Assembly (NCBI GenBank): GCA_022495005.1
Contig: JAGYXB010001576.1
Coordinates: 930,001-994,000, forward strand
Length of the DNA stretch: 64,000 bases
Direction: 5' to 3'
Source of the DNA: Rhyacophila brunnea
Lineage: Eukaryota; Arthropoda; Insecta; Trichoptera; Rhyacophilidae
The translations under genes were made by a program, and so were the position numbers. Under the pieces are notes generated by a model. It searched no databases and was not told where the DNA came from. It saw only the letters and a list, made by a program, of their open reading frames with translations. Position 1 is the stretch's first letter; every line of letters begins with the position of its first letter. Positions 12,763 through 24,812 of this stretch are shown here, piece by piece.

Positions 12763-12892
12763 TGACCATCTCCGATCGAGATTTTGTTTTTACAAGAAAT
12801 GAATGTCAGCCACTTGATCAACTTATCAGGTCCATACCCTGACTCAAACACAAATTGAAAAACAATATATATTTGCCAGACTCAGGAAACGA
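12763..12892 (-). mobile_element. tRNA-derived SINE, copy 3 (tRNA head missing)
   Basis: The SINE body is recognisable from the shared strings cagccacttgatcaactta and aaattgaaaaacaatat, in the same order and spacing as at 7027 and 41505. The copy stops at ccagactcagg, before the B box, so its promoter-bearing head has been lost. Confidence 0.65.
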
Positions 12893-14649
12893 CAGACATG
12901 GCATATAATAAAGAAAGTACAACCACGGAACAATGATCCCACAGTGGCGGTTTTGTATGAAGCAGACGTGGTGGTATCCTCGTTAAAAATACATTTTTTT
13001 TTTAAATTTAATATGCGAATTTTTCATAATCTGGCTTGTAATGAATCAATCAAGGTGTCAAAAATCCTGTCAAAACGATTGCAGTAAGTATTTTTAACAT
13101 TCTAGCGGTTATTGGCAATAGGGTCTCTGCGTATCTAAAACCTTCACTGGGCCCCCACATAGTCTGATCAGGGCAAGCCTTATCTTAAAAACTTTTAACT
13201 TAAGTGCTTTATATTTAATAAAGAAGGATTGCTAAAACTTGTAATATATTTTTGGATTGTCACCACGTGTTCTTACTCCTTATTTCCTCGACGTTTCGGG
13301 GCATTGGAGAGGTCATTCTCAAGACAGAGAGAGAGATACAGAGAGTCAGAGAGGCAGTGAGGAATGAGAAGGGAAGAAAGAAGGAGGAAAAGCACGCGAT
13401 GATATCCCAAACATATTTTACAATAAAAACAATCGTAAAAATCCCAAATATTATAATATAGACTGGGGTAGCTTAATCATGCAGAGACACAACGCTGGAT
13501 ATACATACATACTTGTAACGGATTTAAGCTTTGTACTATTCCATTTGAAATATCTCAATGGTATCTCAAGTATCTCAATAGTACAAAATTTAAATCAAGT
13601 CCATCCATCGTAATCCAAGTAAATCCATCAAGTACCTTCGGTCAATAGTATTAATACATACATGCATACATTGTACACACATCGCCTGAATCGTTTGGCG
13701 AAATGGAGTCTACCTGTGTAACAAAATAGCCGGCGCTTGTGAATCGATAATTATTATTACCCACCTGGCCGCTTTTTAAAGAGCCATATCGCCTTGCAAA
13801 AAAATGTAGTTAATAAAAAACTCACTATATCGATAAAAAAATGTTTTATAAAATATGATTTTAATGACCACATAACGGACACCTTTAGAGTTTAATGATA
13901 GCTTCTAACTATTATTTTCTTTCTCATATGCTGTGTTATATATCTAACTAACTGATCTCCAGCCCAGCCGACACCGCAAGAAAGTCGCGATTTTGCGGTT
14001 CCTTCGGTTAGTGTATGCCGACCTTTAGCATAATTAATATCGTTGCTTATATCGTAAGTATAATATTAATTATAAAATTATACTATAAACTAGTTAGATT
14101 TATAATAGTTTTTAGATGCAGTAGATATTGCTTTGGCGGAGCTTTTAGAGTAGGTAGGTACCTAACATAACATGTATATTCGGAAAAAAGATTGTGACAT
14201 TGTTGTGTCACAAAATTATTAAAATTTGTCACTTGTTGCAGAACTATTCTCAGTCATATTTAAAATATTTTATAGGATAGGTAGTCATTTCTATACATGC
14301 AAAAATCTGAGAAATCTGGGTACTCTGGATTACTTACACGGGCACTGTTATATATTTTAAATATCACTTAGGATACATCTACATTTAAGTGACGTAATGT
14401 GTATTATGATGGACGATAAGTGTCTTCTACATATTGTCCTAATATTACACTACATCTTCTGGGTAGTCACTGTATAAAATACTAATGATATTCGATGCAT
14501 CGTGTGGAATCGAGTATCGAAATATTGATCCATGATGCATTTACATAGGTACGAACCTAAATCTTTAAATGAGAATATAATATAAAATCTACATTCCAGT
14601 CACGTTAGCATTGTGATATTGAAAATATTATGCATTGTCTGCTTAATGG

Positions 14650-14760
14650 TACATGTACAAGAACGAAAACCTAACCTAACCTAACAAATAATCCAGTATA
14701 TCGGCTATTTTCAAAATTTGTTTGCTGCTGGCTTCCTGTAAAGTGTAAACCGATAACAAC
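14650..14760 (+). repeat. Dispersed repeat containing cctaa units
   Basis: The segment from gaacgaaaacctaacctaacc to gtaaagtgtaaaccgataac is matched in reverse complement at 52503-52610. Both copies carry the cctaac units next to aataatccagtatat. Because the units are an internal part of a dispersed repeat, they are not evidence for telomeric DNA. The family is unknown. Confidence 0.6.
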
Positions 14761-14772
14761 CGTGTTTACCAA

Positions 14773-15352
14773 TGGGAAATGCCAATAGAAATGGCGTATT
14801 TAAAAAAATACTACATTGTTCTTAGGTCAATAATTATTATAAAGCAAACATTATTCGTAGGATGTTTATCACATTTGAATGGTCAAAGACATAGCTTATA
14901 ATCAGTGTCCTTAGAATTATCTTCAAATGAGTTAATCGTGCCTATTTTTGAATAATAAAATGCCTAATTCTTGTCATATTTGGGATCACGAAGATTATAA
15001 AAAATATTTTTTTTATCATAAATATATCACTATATAACATTAATTTTACCAATGGTTTTGTAAATGCGTTTAAAAATTAATAAAGCTAAAAAATCTTAAC
15101 ACCACTGCACACGGACGTACTGAAATATGACTATATTCTAAAACATTAGATCGAGAGGTTTAAAAGAATATTATTTTATGTACTTAATAAAAATATTTTA
15201 AATAGTCATGAAATGTTTAAAATAAATATAAAGGATAATAAGGCTTCAAAATTATATAAATAGATTGTCTACAATTTTTAAGGAATGTCCAGGGTTATGC
15301 TCTGAAAATACCATAAAAGCTCCATTTTGACCTACGCTGAGCATGTTGGCCG
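14773..15352. mobile_element. TTAA MITE, copy 2 (left end missing)
   Basis: From gggaaatgccaatagaaatgg onward it matches the copy at 10934-11668 closely, through to catgttggccg followed by TTAA at 15353-15356. The left terminal repeat is absent, its place taken by unrelated sequence, so the copy is truncated. Confidence 0.75.
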
Positions 15353-15811
15353 TTAACGTGTGCGCAGATCGCAATGGCGAAATTTGCACTTGACTTGTGT
15401 ATATAATATTAATTAAAAACGTACAAATTAATGTTCATTCTGCGTGAGCGACTAAGCGCCTATAAAGGATTATTGGTAATTAATTTTTATTTCAATTTAA
15501 ACATAGGCTGAAACGCGATTCGTTAATAAATCATTAATGTTTCTCACAAAAAATATACTCAAATGATGGGCGTACGTAAGCTAAGGATTATTAAATTTGG
15601 CGCAAAAAGTTTTTACCGCCAATTTGCTTGGAATGTTATTCGCCATATTGGATTAACTACGTTAGTATTGCAAGTATATAAAAAAGTATTGCGCTTTTTA
15701 TCTGAAACAAATTGAAATTGCACTCAATCTATTACATTGAATAATTCGTAAAATAGTATCAATAAAGACGTTATAAAACGATAACAAAAAGTACATCTAT
15801 GTTAATTTTAC

Positions 15812-16417
15812 AACGTTTTTATTAGCTCGTATTATTGATTGTCCGGTGGTTGTTTGTCCAGTACAAATCTTGCAATCGATTTTTAACTAACTTCCCGACT
15901 AGCTAGACATTTGAAACTTTTAGAATATATCAGAACACGATGCCAATGCATTCTTTTAATACTTTACTTAAATTTCCTTAGTAGCCATCTTTAAGCAGAA
16001 TTGAATTCATTTTCAGTTAATTCTTTTTTGTATGGAAAGTTATTTCAGAAAAATCCGTAAAAAGTAAGACTATTATTGGTTGCTGAGGGGGTGGTCCTAG
16101 CAACTAAATTAATAATATATACCTACGTGCGTTACTATGGAAATCAAAATGAAATGTCAAAATGTATACACACAGTATAATACACAGTATTCTATATTTG
16201 TTTGTTTGTTTGTACAAGTTTGAGCATATTGAGCATAATAATTCTACAGAAAATTTAAAAACGTTGTCAAATGTCAAAATGTATACACACAATATAATAC
16301 ACAGTATTCTATATTTGTTTGTTTGTTTATACAAGTTTGAGCATATTGAGCATAATAATTCTACAGAAAATTTAAAAACGTTGTAAGTATATAAAAAGTT
16401 CTTTTTATCTTGTAATT
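15812..16417 (+). repeat. Interspersed repeat R, copy 1
   Basis: This unnamed repeat runs from aacgtttttattagctcg through aatcgatttttaactaactt and ends near ttctttttatcttgtaatt. A copy in inverse orientation is at 19971-20470 and a third, direct, at 54167-54610. No transposase frame and no clear terminal inverted repeat are seen, so the class is undetermined. This copy alone has an internal tandem duplication (16152-16384). Confidence 0.65.
16152..16384 (+). repeat. Two-copy tandem repeat, 117-bp period
   Basis: Two consecutive copies start with aaatgtcaaaatgtatacac at 16152 and 16269 and end in aaatttaaaaacgttgt. They are nearly identical, differing by cacagtataat versus cacaatataat, so the duplication is recent. 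The other copies of repeat R have a single version. Confidence 0.8.
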
Positions 16418-16736
16418 ATTTAATAATAACATAAAAGAGTATAAACAGCAATGACACATTAAATAATATTAACAAACAAATAATTTATTTGCTCTACGCT
16501 TTTCCTCAATTATTGCCCATTCCAAATTCTTATCCTTTTTACTCAATTTTTGTAACTTGGAAATTTCATTAGTTATCCTTTTCTCACATTACATAGTACT
16601 GTGTCTAACCTCACCTCACAGTAATGATATTGATAATATTACACAAACTCTAACATAGGAGTACATGTTGGTGTTATTTTTGATAAAATATCAACGCGTG
16701 AGCAAAACTCGTAATATTTTTTTAATATTATGTCTA

Positions 16737-17284
16737 TTTTTTTTTTTTTTTTTATTATATTGTGGACATTACAAATTATAAGTTGAAGACGTTCACAACA
16801 TGACATGAAACATTATTATAAAGAAGAAAAAAGTAATAAAAGCGATAAAAATGAAAATATAAAAAGAGAACATAATATAAATATAAAAAAGCAGTGAATA
16901 TACAATTATACATATAAAGAAGTTCAAAGAAATACACCGAGTTTGCTAAGGAGCCTCTATTTTAAGAATTTATAAAATAGCATCCACCTAAAATCACCCT
17001 CACGCAAGTAGAATATATCAACACACGAAGCAATTTGGTTGAACATAGTTATCGCCCTCCCAATCGGCTTTACCAGTGGCAGGTTGGTTCTGCACCTTGG
17101 GAGAATAAACAACTGATGCTCTCTATTTCTAAGATAGTTAGTTATCAGAGACATAGGTACAGGGTCAACACTGCCCAGAATGGCAGAGTTATCATTCATA
17201 CCTTGTATAAGTCTAAAAAAATACGTAGCTAAATAAAGATCTCTTCTAAATTGCAGCATGTAAGCATACCTAAAAGAAAGTCAG
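16737..17284 (-). pseudogene. LINE 3' end (jockey/CR1-like ORF2 C-terminus), 5'-truncated
   Basis: On the - strand, 17284-16957 reads as an open stretch containing RRDLYLATYFFRLIQG, then LRNREHQLFILPRCRTN and PIGRAITMFNQI. This pattern is what the tail of ORF2 in jockey/CR1-group LINEs looks like: a hydrophobic helix with GN-type turn, then a short R-T and P-x-x-R block. A run of about 16 T on the + strand at 16738-16753 is the poly-A tail of the insert. The upstream reverse transcriptase is missing. The element stops exactly where the MITE at 17285 begins. Confidence 0.6.
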
Positions 17285-17522
17285 AGGCCATCCATAGATT
17301 GAAACCGTATGCGGTTTAGATCCGTGTGCCATACTAAATTTATGATTTTTGTTCATGAAAATATGTTTTCACTAAATTTGTAAGTGTAAGTGAATGGTAT
17401 AAACGGATACGATCAGATGCTTATAATATAGTTTGTGAAAATATATTTACAAGAACAGAAAAGATAAGCTTAGGATGGCACACGGTTCTAAACCGCATAC
17501 GGTTTCAGTCCATTGATGGCCT
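17285..17522. mobile_element. MITE with about 45-bp TIRs, family C
   Basis: The left arm starts aggccatccatagattg, then gaaaccgtatgcggtttag; the right arm ends with the same string inverted (ctaaaccgcatacggtttc ... gatggcct). The 238-bp element is non-coding. The tetranucleotide tcag abuts the left end and recurs one base past the right end, so a 4-bp duplication is possible. Confidence 0.75.
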
Positions 17523-19970
17523 ATCAGCTGGATAAAGCCACTGATAGTATGTCGTGCATACTTACGAGAATGATAAATACTATGTGTTTTTTTAATAAAT
17601 TAATTGCTTACTTAAAGACACTAAACTTGATAATGAACCATGCACATTGCACATTCACATTCGTAATGTACCAACACATTAGAATATGCATATATTAATT
17701 GTTAATAGCTTCTTATTAATAGTTTCTTATCACTTTGATGTACAAAATATGTGTACACGGGTCGTGAATCTGGTGAATAACGACAAAAAACGGAGATGAT
17801 GCGGAAGTCAACAGATCCGGGATTCTTTGGAGCATGATTCCTCGCTGTGTTTGTTTCGAGCTAAAAATAAACGCGCTATACATTTTGTTTTTTTTTCGCG
17901 GCTATAAATATTTTAATTCTTACAAACCATGCAAATATTTTTTTACAATTACCTACCACAAAATACTAAGGAGTACGTCGACACGTAATTTCGCGCTGTG
18001 TGATTTACGTCTTTATTATTTGGCTCAGAGGAAAACTATTAAAATCATATTTTTCTAATATTTTTTAGTAAACTAATGCCATGTTTTAGTGGACTTATAT
18101 TCCGCAAAACACGTATTATGTACCTACTCTACTCATCGCAGGATTTGTTCTCAAAGATTGCATTAACTTGTAGATATCGTGGATTCAATAATATAAAACC
18201 TGTTTGTTAAATTAAAATCCATTAATTTAGTACATATTGAAATCTCTAATGACATTTTAGATGAACTAAACATGAACTTTTTATATCTTGGCTAAAACCG
18301 GATGTCGCTGCAGTCGCATAAAAAATATCGTCAGTGTTGTCATTATTATACCATAATGATTTAATTTCTAAATAATACTTTTTTTATAAATATATATGAA
18401 GGCGTAAAACCCACTTAACGGAGCGAGTGGGGCGGGGCTCTCGCGCAAAATTTCACAAGTGGCGTGTAAATCATCCAAAAATACAACGTAATCAAATACG
18501 CCAGCGCACACTGGATTTGACGACGCTTTGTGCCCGCCTGCCCCATGAGTCACCGTTGGTGGCTTTTCAGCCGGACGAATTAACGAAAATACAACGTAGT
18601 CCATTCATTGAACACGGCGAGCAAAATCACGCTCTGGAAGCGTCGTCGATAGAAGCCGTCGTCGTCGGCGAGAAGCCATTATTTAATAATAGAGAACGCA
18701 TTGTGTAGTTATTGCGTAATTACAAGCCCCGAGAAATAATATAATATTTTTATTGCTTTGTTATGAGAGACGCTGATAATAATAATTATGTTGTGCTTCT
18801 TGGGGGCCTTATTACATAGGTGAAGGGTAATGCGCGGGTGGGAGGGGGCCTACTCAGTAGTGAGCGCACCGAACGCTTTTTTGGTGGGCTTTATGCCTTA
18901 GACTTAAATTATACCAATTTGTCATTCAGACTTTTTGATGAATTTAATTTAATTGTATTAAATACATAATTTTATTTTATTGCTCAAATTAATAGTTGGC
19001 GATATAAATATAGGCTTGCTCATTTGCTCAAGACCCGTACGTTGGTGACGTACGTGAAAAACTGAGAAAAACTAAATGTTATCATTGTCAAACGACTTAC
19101 AATATTCCAGTTGTCTTGACGCCCAAATGGCGTCGCCATATCATCATAGCCACCTATGAATTTAAAAAATAAGCCCATTCTGAATACAGCTTTGACAATT
19201 GGCTGTTTATTGGAAAATATACATAAATTATAGGTACTTTATTTTTATATCGTTAGGTAGTCAAAATAAACGTGGTGCCATTATAAGCTCTTAAAAATAA
19301 ATAAAATTGTATGATACACATTTTCATAAAGACATCAAAAACGAGATTAATATAGTATATTTTGAATAATAGGGTTTTCCTACTATCCGTTTTATTTTAT
19401 CTCGCTTTATATATTATTACTTTTAAAAGTTAAACGGATGTCCATGTGTGGTTGTTTACATTATGATTGTTTGAAAAAAAATACCCCTTACTATTGAAAA
19501 ATTGTTATATTATAATGATGATAAATAAAATTGAAATCGAAAATGGAATTATATTCATGTTCGAAACAATTCGTGACGATGCAAAAAGCGTATTAAAAAA
19601 AACGTCCATATTATTATGTAATATGTACCTTGAAAATGATATCCATGTGTGTATATATTTTCATTGAATAAATAAAAGTCATTTCTCATAACATAACAGA
19701 GCTTATTCAGAAATCCATAAGTATGTGGACATTCCTAATGAAATAATGACTGATGAGTGAGATGACAATGCAAGATTGTCATTGTATTATTAACGCGAAT
19801 TTTCTGATACGTCTAGGATAATATTATTATAGTAGGCGATTAAATGGTTGAGATTAGTCGACAATATAATATAAACGCCAAAATGAAAAAAGACTGATTA
19901 TAATCTAGTTTCGTAGAGAGAAGTAGTGTACGAATTAACGCAATATGTCGTTTAAGACTATTAGTAAATA

Positions 19971-20470
19971 AATTACAAGATAAAAAGAACTTTTTATATA
20001 CTTACAACGTTTTTAAATTTTCTGTTGAATCATATAAACTTGACAATTCTATGTATTAATAAAAACTTTTTATTGTACTTGATAGAAATACTGAATAAAT
20101 ATTATAGAATATAGAAATGTCATTTTAACATTTCATTTTGATTTCCATAGTAACGCACGTATAATATATTAATAATTTAGTTTCTAGGACCCCCTTAGCA
20201 ACCAATAATAGTGAGTAGTAAATATTACTTTTAACGAATTTTTTCCGAAACGTACAAAACAGAATTAACTGAAAATGAATTCAATTCTGCTTAAAGATGG
20301 CCAAAAGTATTAAAATAATGCATCGTCGTCGTGTTCTGATATATTCTAAAAATTTCAAATGTCTAGCTAGTCGGGAAGTTAGTTAAAAATCTTGGACAAA
20401 CAAGATAAAATTTGTACTGCAGAAGAAAAAATCTGTACCGGACAAACAAGAATACGAGCTAATAAAAACG
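19971..20470 (-). repeat. Interspersed repeat R, copy 2 (inverted)
   Basis: Its reverse complement matches 15812-16417 and 54167-54610, sharing tagctagtcgggaagttag (as read on the + strand) and the terminal acaagataaaaagaac. It has only one version of the segment that is duplicated in copy 1. With copy 1 it forms an inverted pair about 3.6 kb apart in the same intron. Confidence 0.65.
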
Positions 20471-21698
20471 TGGTAAAATAGATGCATTGTTTGACACTCA
20501 ACTTAATAAATGTCATAACATTCAATTTTAAAGCATATCAAATTATATGTATATTATGGACAGCGTGTGTAGGGTTCATTTAAAGTTGGACGAAAGAACC
20601 AATCAACATTTTGTGTAATTGCTTTTGTTTTTGTAGTTGTAATTGAAACAGTCTATAGATAAATGTTGGTTGGTTCTTACAACGATATAATATTATGGCA
20701 GTAACGTTCAATCACACGCGTGGCATTATTTTCCTAACAAATCGACTTGTTGAGGGTTGGTTCCTTGTTGCACAATACTGCACAATTCGTGTCAAGCGTT
20801 TACTGGTTTAAAAGAAACATGCACCTGCTCATTAGACTGCCTATGAAAATAATTTTATAAAATAAAGTAATTATGTAGAGATAGGTATTTTTTGACAATC
20901 ATTGCTAAGCACAGTTTTTGGACTACGGGCAGTGAAAATCAATTTCTTTATTATTTACAAAATTGGAAACAAGCTGTGTATGTATTATTTAACGACACTA
21001 AAATTCAGGACTCGAAATAGAAAAGTTTATGAACCGGAGCGCTCAACAATTTTCCGAATATATTGAAGTGTTCTAGTTTTTTTGTGGTATATTTTATATA
21101 TTATCACTACCCACCTACCTTAAATTACTTTTAGACGAACAGATTCAATACTATTTTGGCAGATATCTTTTATCAGCGTCGCACGCGAAAAAACATAGTT
21201 TTTTTTTCTAAATATGCTGTGAAAAATGGTATTATAATTTCTCCATCCTTTATATGGCGCATTAAAATTGTGCATGGTTTGTCTATCCCAGCGGGACGTT
21301 ACTACTTTTTACTTATAAATCATTTATTATGTACGATCACTAGTTCAATTAGTAACACATTCACGAACATTGAAGATGTATTATAATTATTAATATTGCC
21401 TAAAAACTTTGTAACAAAACAACACAAAATCTTATTATTGTTTGTAGAGATAGTATTTTAAATAGGTGTGTACGATAAATCAAACTTTATTAAAATATGT
21501 TAATTAATGTAGGTAGCTATTTTCATAATAATTTCGAAACCGGGACGCCATTTTTTACTGTTCCACGTGTCGAGGATTTCACGAACCTGAACTGCGTTCC
21601 GGTCCATTTCGAGAGCTGCTAAAATTTTAATATTATTATTTATCGATTATGAAGGTAAAATATCTTTGTATTAAATTATTTATTTTTTTGTTTTGCAG

Positions 21699-21899
21699 AA
21701 GCCGGATGCTATTACAATTTCCAACACTACGGAGAAGGCGATAGAATCATGACGAACGAGCCCTGCTTAAATTGCACGTGCCACAACCGTATGCTGATGT
21801 GCTACCTGAGGGTATGCCCCTTCACGAAGCCCATCGGCCAAGACTGTACGGTGGAGAAGCGAGGTGACCAGTGCTGCCCAGTCATCACATGCCCGGATG
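21699..21899 (+). CDS. Tnc: Tenectin exon with VWC domain 1 and an RGD motif
   Basis: Acceptor ttttgttttgcag precedes and donor gtaagc follows. The 201-nt exon is phase 1 at both ends and encodes 67 residues. It holds a full ten-cysteine VWC pattern: GCYY, then PCLNCTC, MCYLRVC, DCTVE, QCCP and ITC. VWC domains are secreted protein-interaction modules. The tripeptide RGD lies just before the CC pair (codons 21860-21868), in KRGDQCC. RGD is the classical integrin-binding tripeptide, and tenectin is known in Drosophila as an RGD-dependent integrin ligand in the extracellular and apical matrix of epithelia. That context supports the family call; that this RGD is functional is inference. Confidence 0.85.
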
Positions 21900-23166
21900 G
21901 TAAGCAACATTACTTTAATTTATTTATTATTTAAGGTATCAAACTTTAATTTAATTTAGTCTAATCCCGAGATTGCAAAATATGTTTGGGATTACAAACC
22001 CCAGTCAAGATGACAAAGCGTGGTGGACTTACATGGCTGTTTAAAACCACTTGACATTCATGTGTTTGCTACGGGTTTCCAAATGTTTATAGATTAGGGG
22101 TAGTCAACCTGGTCCTATGCGGCCCACTAGTGGGTGTTCCAGCTTTCATTGTGGGCGGTAGGGGTTTTAAAAACATTTGAAGGTGTATGACTCGATGAAA
22201 AATCCTTTTACCCCAAATATCGAAGAGGCTGATACAACTTTCCAAGAAAAACTGTTAGAAATTAGATAATATGATGAAGAAAGTAAACATAAATTCGATA
22301 GTGGTGGATATAAAAACCTATGGCACAATAATAAAAAAATGCCTGTCTTTATTATTATTATATGCTTTTACTTTCTGTAACTCTGCTTTATAAATTTTAT
22401 AAAATAAAGTTACTTCCTTACTTTATAAATCACCATTACTGTGGAACCGGTAGGCGGTTAAATTTTTTTACTACTATCAGAGATAAAAAAGTGGGCGGTA
22501 GTTATAAAAAGGTTGACTACCCCTGCTATAGATTCTAAAATTTTATAATGTCAACCTATATAATAATAATACTTCCAAATATAATTTATTTAATATTCCC
22601 TTTTAAGGCAATCAATCACAGATATAAATTGTTCAAGGCTTAAGGAAGTAAGAGCTAATATGTAATAATGTAATAATTATTAGTTTTAATTTCCGCGAGT
22701 TACGCATTCATTTGACCATCTCAGAAGAATCACAATATTGTTCCTAGTTGCGAAGGCTTGTCCATAAATACAGCAAAATGCCGTTGTAAAGCAGGTGCAC
22801 TATTATATCACACCATTCTGTATTGCGTTGTTAGCAATCATCGCGGTACAAACTTGAAACTGGTCTTATTAAACTTGACATTGACGAGAAAGGCAAGAAA
22901 CCAGTCAAGGAAAACTCGAAATTGAAAAAAGCACGCAAAAATGTATTTTTAGTGGCATCTAGCGATAGTAATGTAAACTATTATAAAAGATAATTTTCAA
23001 CAATAAATTCAGAATTCGGCTAAATATGTTTTTTATAAAATATTTTGATAGATGGTGCTACTAATATTTTATTAAAATTTTTTCGGTGTAGCAAATAATT
23101 ATTATTTTACTCACTTTTTTCGTATTCTACAATGTATATTACAAGATATTTTCGTTTTGATTGCAG
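21900..23166 (+). other. Tenectin intron containing a hAT element
   Basis: The 1,267-bp intron has clean GT and AG ends. One third of it is the hAT remnant at 22095-22525. I see no other gene or regulatory signal. Confidence 0.8.
22095..22525 (+). mobile_element. hAT element with residual transposase sequence
   Basis: Terminal repeats TAGGGGTAGTCAACCT and, inverted, CAGGGGTAGTCAACCT are flanked by 8-bp sequences ttatagat (22087-22094) and ctatagat (22526-22533), a target duplication with one mismatch. Inside, about 22204-22345 translates to NPFTPNIEEADTTFQEKLLE and, after an in-frame TAA, YDEESKHKFDSGGYKNLWH. This resembles the NPF...LQEELI...LK..F...FW stretch of ZBED5/FAM200-type hAT transposases. 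It is an internally deleted, dead copy. Confidence 0.75.
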
Positions 23167-23430
23167 TTCCAGTAGACCTCCTAACCTCGACGACTCAACC
23201 TCCAGTCGACTCGACCGAAGTTGGCCATCACGACAACTACGGATGCTCGATAGACGACAAGTTCTACTCGGACGGAGCCCAAGTCCCCTCCAACCCCAAC
23301 AAGCCATGCGAACTCTGCTACTGCATCAGAAATATGACTGCCTGCGTCATGCAAGAATGTACTCTCCACGTCGAGGGATGCACACCAGTTTACAACAGAG
23401 GAGTCTGCTGTCCCGTCCGATACTCTTGCG
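23167..23430 (+). CDS. Tnc: Tenectin exon with VWC domain 2
   Basis: Acceptor gattgcag and donor gtaaat bound a 264-nt exon (88 codons) that is phase 1 at both ends. It opens with a short Thr/Pro linker (VPVDLLTSTTQPPVDSTEVG) and continues with a ten-cysteine VWC domain: GCSID, PCELCYC, ACVMQEC, GCTPV, VCCP, YSC. One N-glycosylation sequon (NMT) lies in the middle of the domain. Two antisense and one alternate-frame open stretch over the same bases are shadows, because only this frame gives the domain and keeps phase with both neighbours. Confidence 0.9.
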
Positions 23431-24812
23431 GTAAATATCTTTGGCAATTATTGATAATAGTGTTATCAACTTAGTCTTTCTTCATGCCAGATCTAACATC
23501 GGTTACTAGTCATTCAGTTTGCAAAGCACGTATCTCATACGTAGCGTTAAGTCTATCAGTTTTTTTAAATCAAAATTCGCTATTATAATATTGTATTAAA
23601 TTTGTCAATGTTACCAAAATTAACTTTCAGATTCGGACCTTGATGGTAATTTTTAAAGTGCATACAAAAACAAGTACTTACTTGAAAACAAATTATCTAT
23701 CTCAGGGTAAATTTCAAAATAATTCATAGTATTTTTCTAGTTCTCATAATTTTAATTCACTGAAATAAAAAATATTTTTAAAATGCGTCTACCCTACCTG
23801 CACTGACTATCTGCTAAACCACCCAGTTGTATTTAAAATAGCATAAACAAATCATAAATATAGGTACCTTACCTTTTACGAGTCTCACAAACTTTATATA
23901 CTAAAGCAGACAGTCGGCCAGGACTCAAGGGCACACACCATCAAAGTAGGTAGGTACATAAGAAAAAACTATGAATTATAGCAAGCCTTTGTTTACATAT
24001 TGTGTTAATAACATGGATAGCAATGGCGAAGGGTGGAAGTAGGCTATTAAGATCAGCCATAAATAATCCAAACTAAACCTTGTCAGTCATAGGTATTTGT
24101 TTTTATTGAAATAAGACTACAATTTACAGAAGGTGTTGGTTAGTTTCCTGCGAAATGAAACCATAATAAATAATAATATGTAGTCAACCAATTCTTGTTT
24201 ATCCATAAAGTATCGTTTAGACAGGGTTTAATTGAAATTTAAAACTAACCACCACCATCTGTAAATTGTAGTCTTAGTTCAATAAAAACAAATACATAGT
24301 GACTAATAATGTTTATTGTGCACTATTTATGGCGGATCTTAACGGCCTACCTCCACCCTTCGCTACTGATGGATACACTATTACTTTTGTTGACGACTTC
24401 TTGGGCAGGGCTAAAAAAATGTGTCATTTTTATTCTTCCGACATTTTTATCCATGGACGAAAACCAATGTCTCTTTTAGGAAATCTATTGTCCTATCTGG
24501 CATTTTTTTGTCGACATGAGTTGGTAATACTGATTGCACATCATAATAACATGATCTATACGATTACTTCAAAGTTGTTATAATTAAAATAATATCGAGA
24601 TAATTGTAATAAACTGATGATAAAATACATTCTACTTATTGAGATAAACGAGAGGTATTAATGATAGTACAACGTAATAGCACTAAAGAAGTAACTTATC
24701 TAATTGCTAAATTTAAATTATTACTTATATCATTATGTTAACAAGGGGATCAACCTGAATTACTCAATTTATTTTATTTGCTGTCACTAATTTAAGATTT
24801 TAATATTTACAG
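23431..24812 (+). other. Tenectin intron with a family A MITE
   Basis: The 1,382-bp intron contains the MITE at 24021-24367. The rest is AT-rich with nothing recognised. A 94-codon open stretch starting inside the MITE at 24299 has no domain and is not considered a gene. Confidence 0.8.
24021..24367. mobile_element. Long-TIR MITE, family A copy 2
   Basis: Arms of about 130 bp: caatggcgaagggtgg at the left and ccacccttcgctact at the right, with the shared inner strings ctacaatttacaga and tctgtaaattgtag in opposite orientation. Near-matching flanks atggatag (24013) and atggatac (24369) suggest an 8-bp target duplication with one change. Homologous to 511-1037. Confidence 0.75.

Larger units (their letters stand above)
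3427..21698 (+). other. 18.3-kb tenectin intron packed with transposable elements
   Basis: Between the microexon and the first VWC exon there is no convincing coding exon. The stretch holds at least a dozen mobile elements annotated separately: hAT-like and other MITEs at 3506, 4621, 8402, 9506 and 17285, a SINE at 7027 and a partial one at 12763, TTAA elements at 10934 and 14773, a LINE 3' end at 16737-17284, and an inverted pair of an unnamed repeat at 15812 and 19971. The remaining AT-rich sequence gives no signal that I recognise. A GC-richer patch at about 18405-18690 remains unexplained. Confidence 0.6.

Noticed and set aside
14667..14686. Three cctaa units as an interstitial telomere repeat (insect TTAGG type)
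   Set aside because: The same units occur at 52503-52610 inside a longer matching repeat, so they are part of a dispersed element.
16104..16386. Open frames with a repeated peptide on both strands
   Set aside because: They reflect the 117-bp tandem duplication of a noncoding repeat, whose period is a multiple of three.
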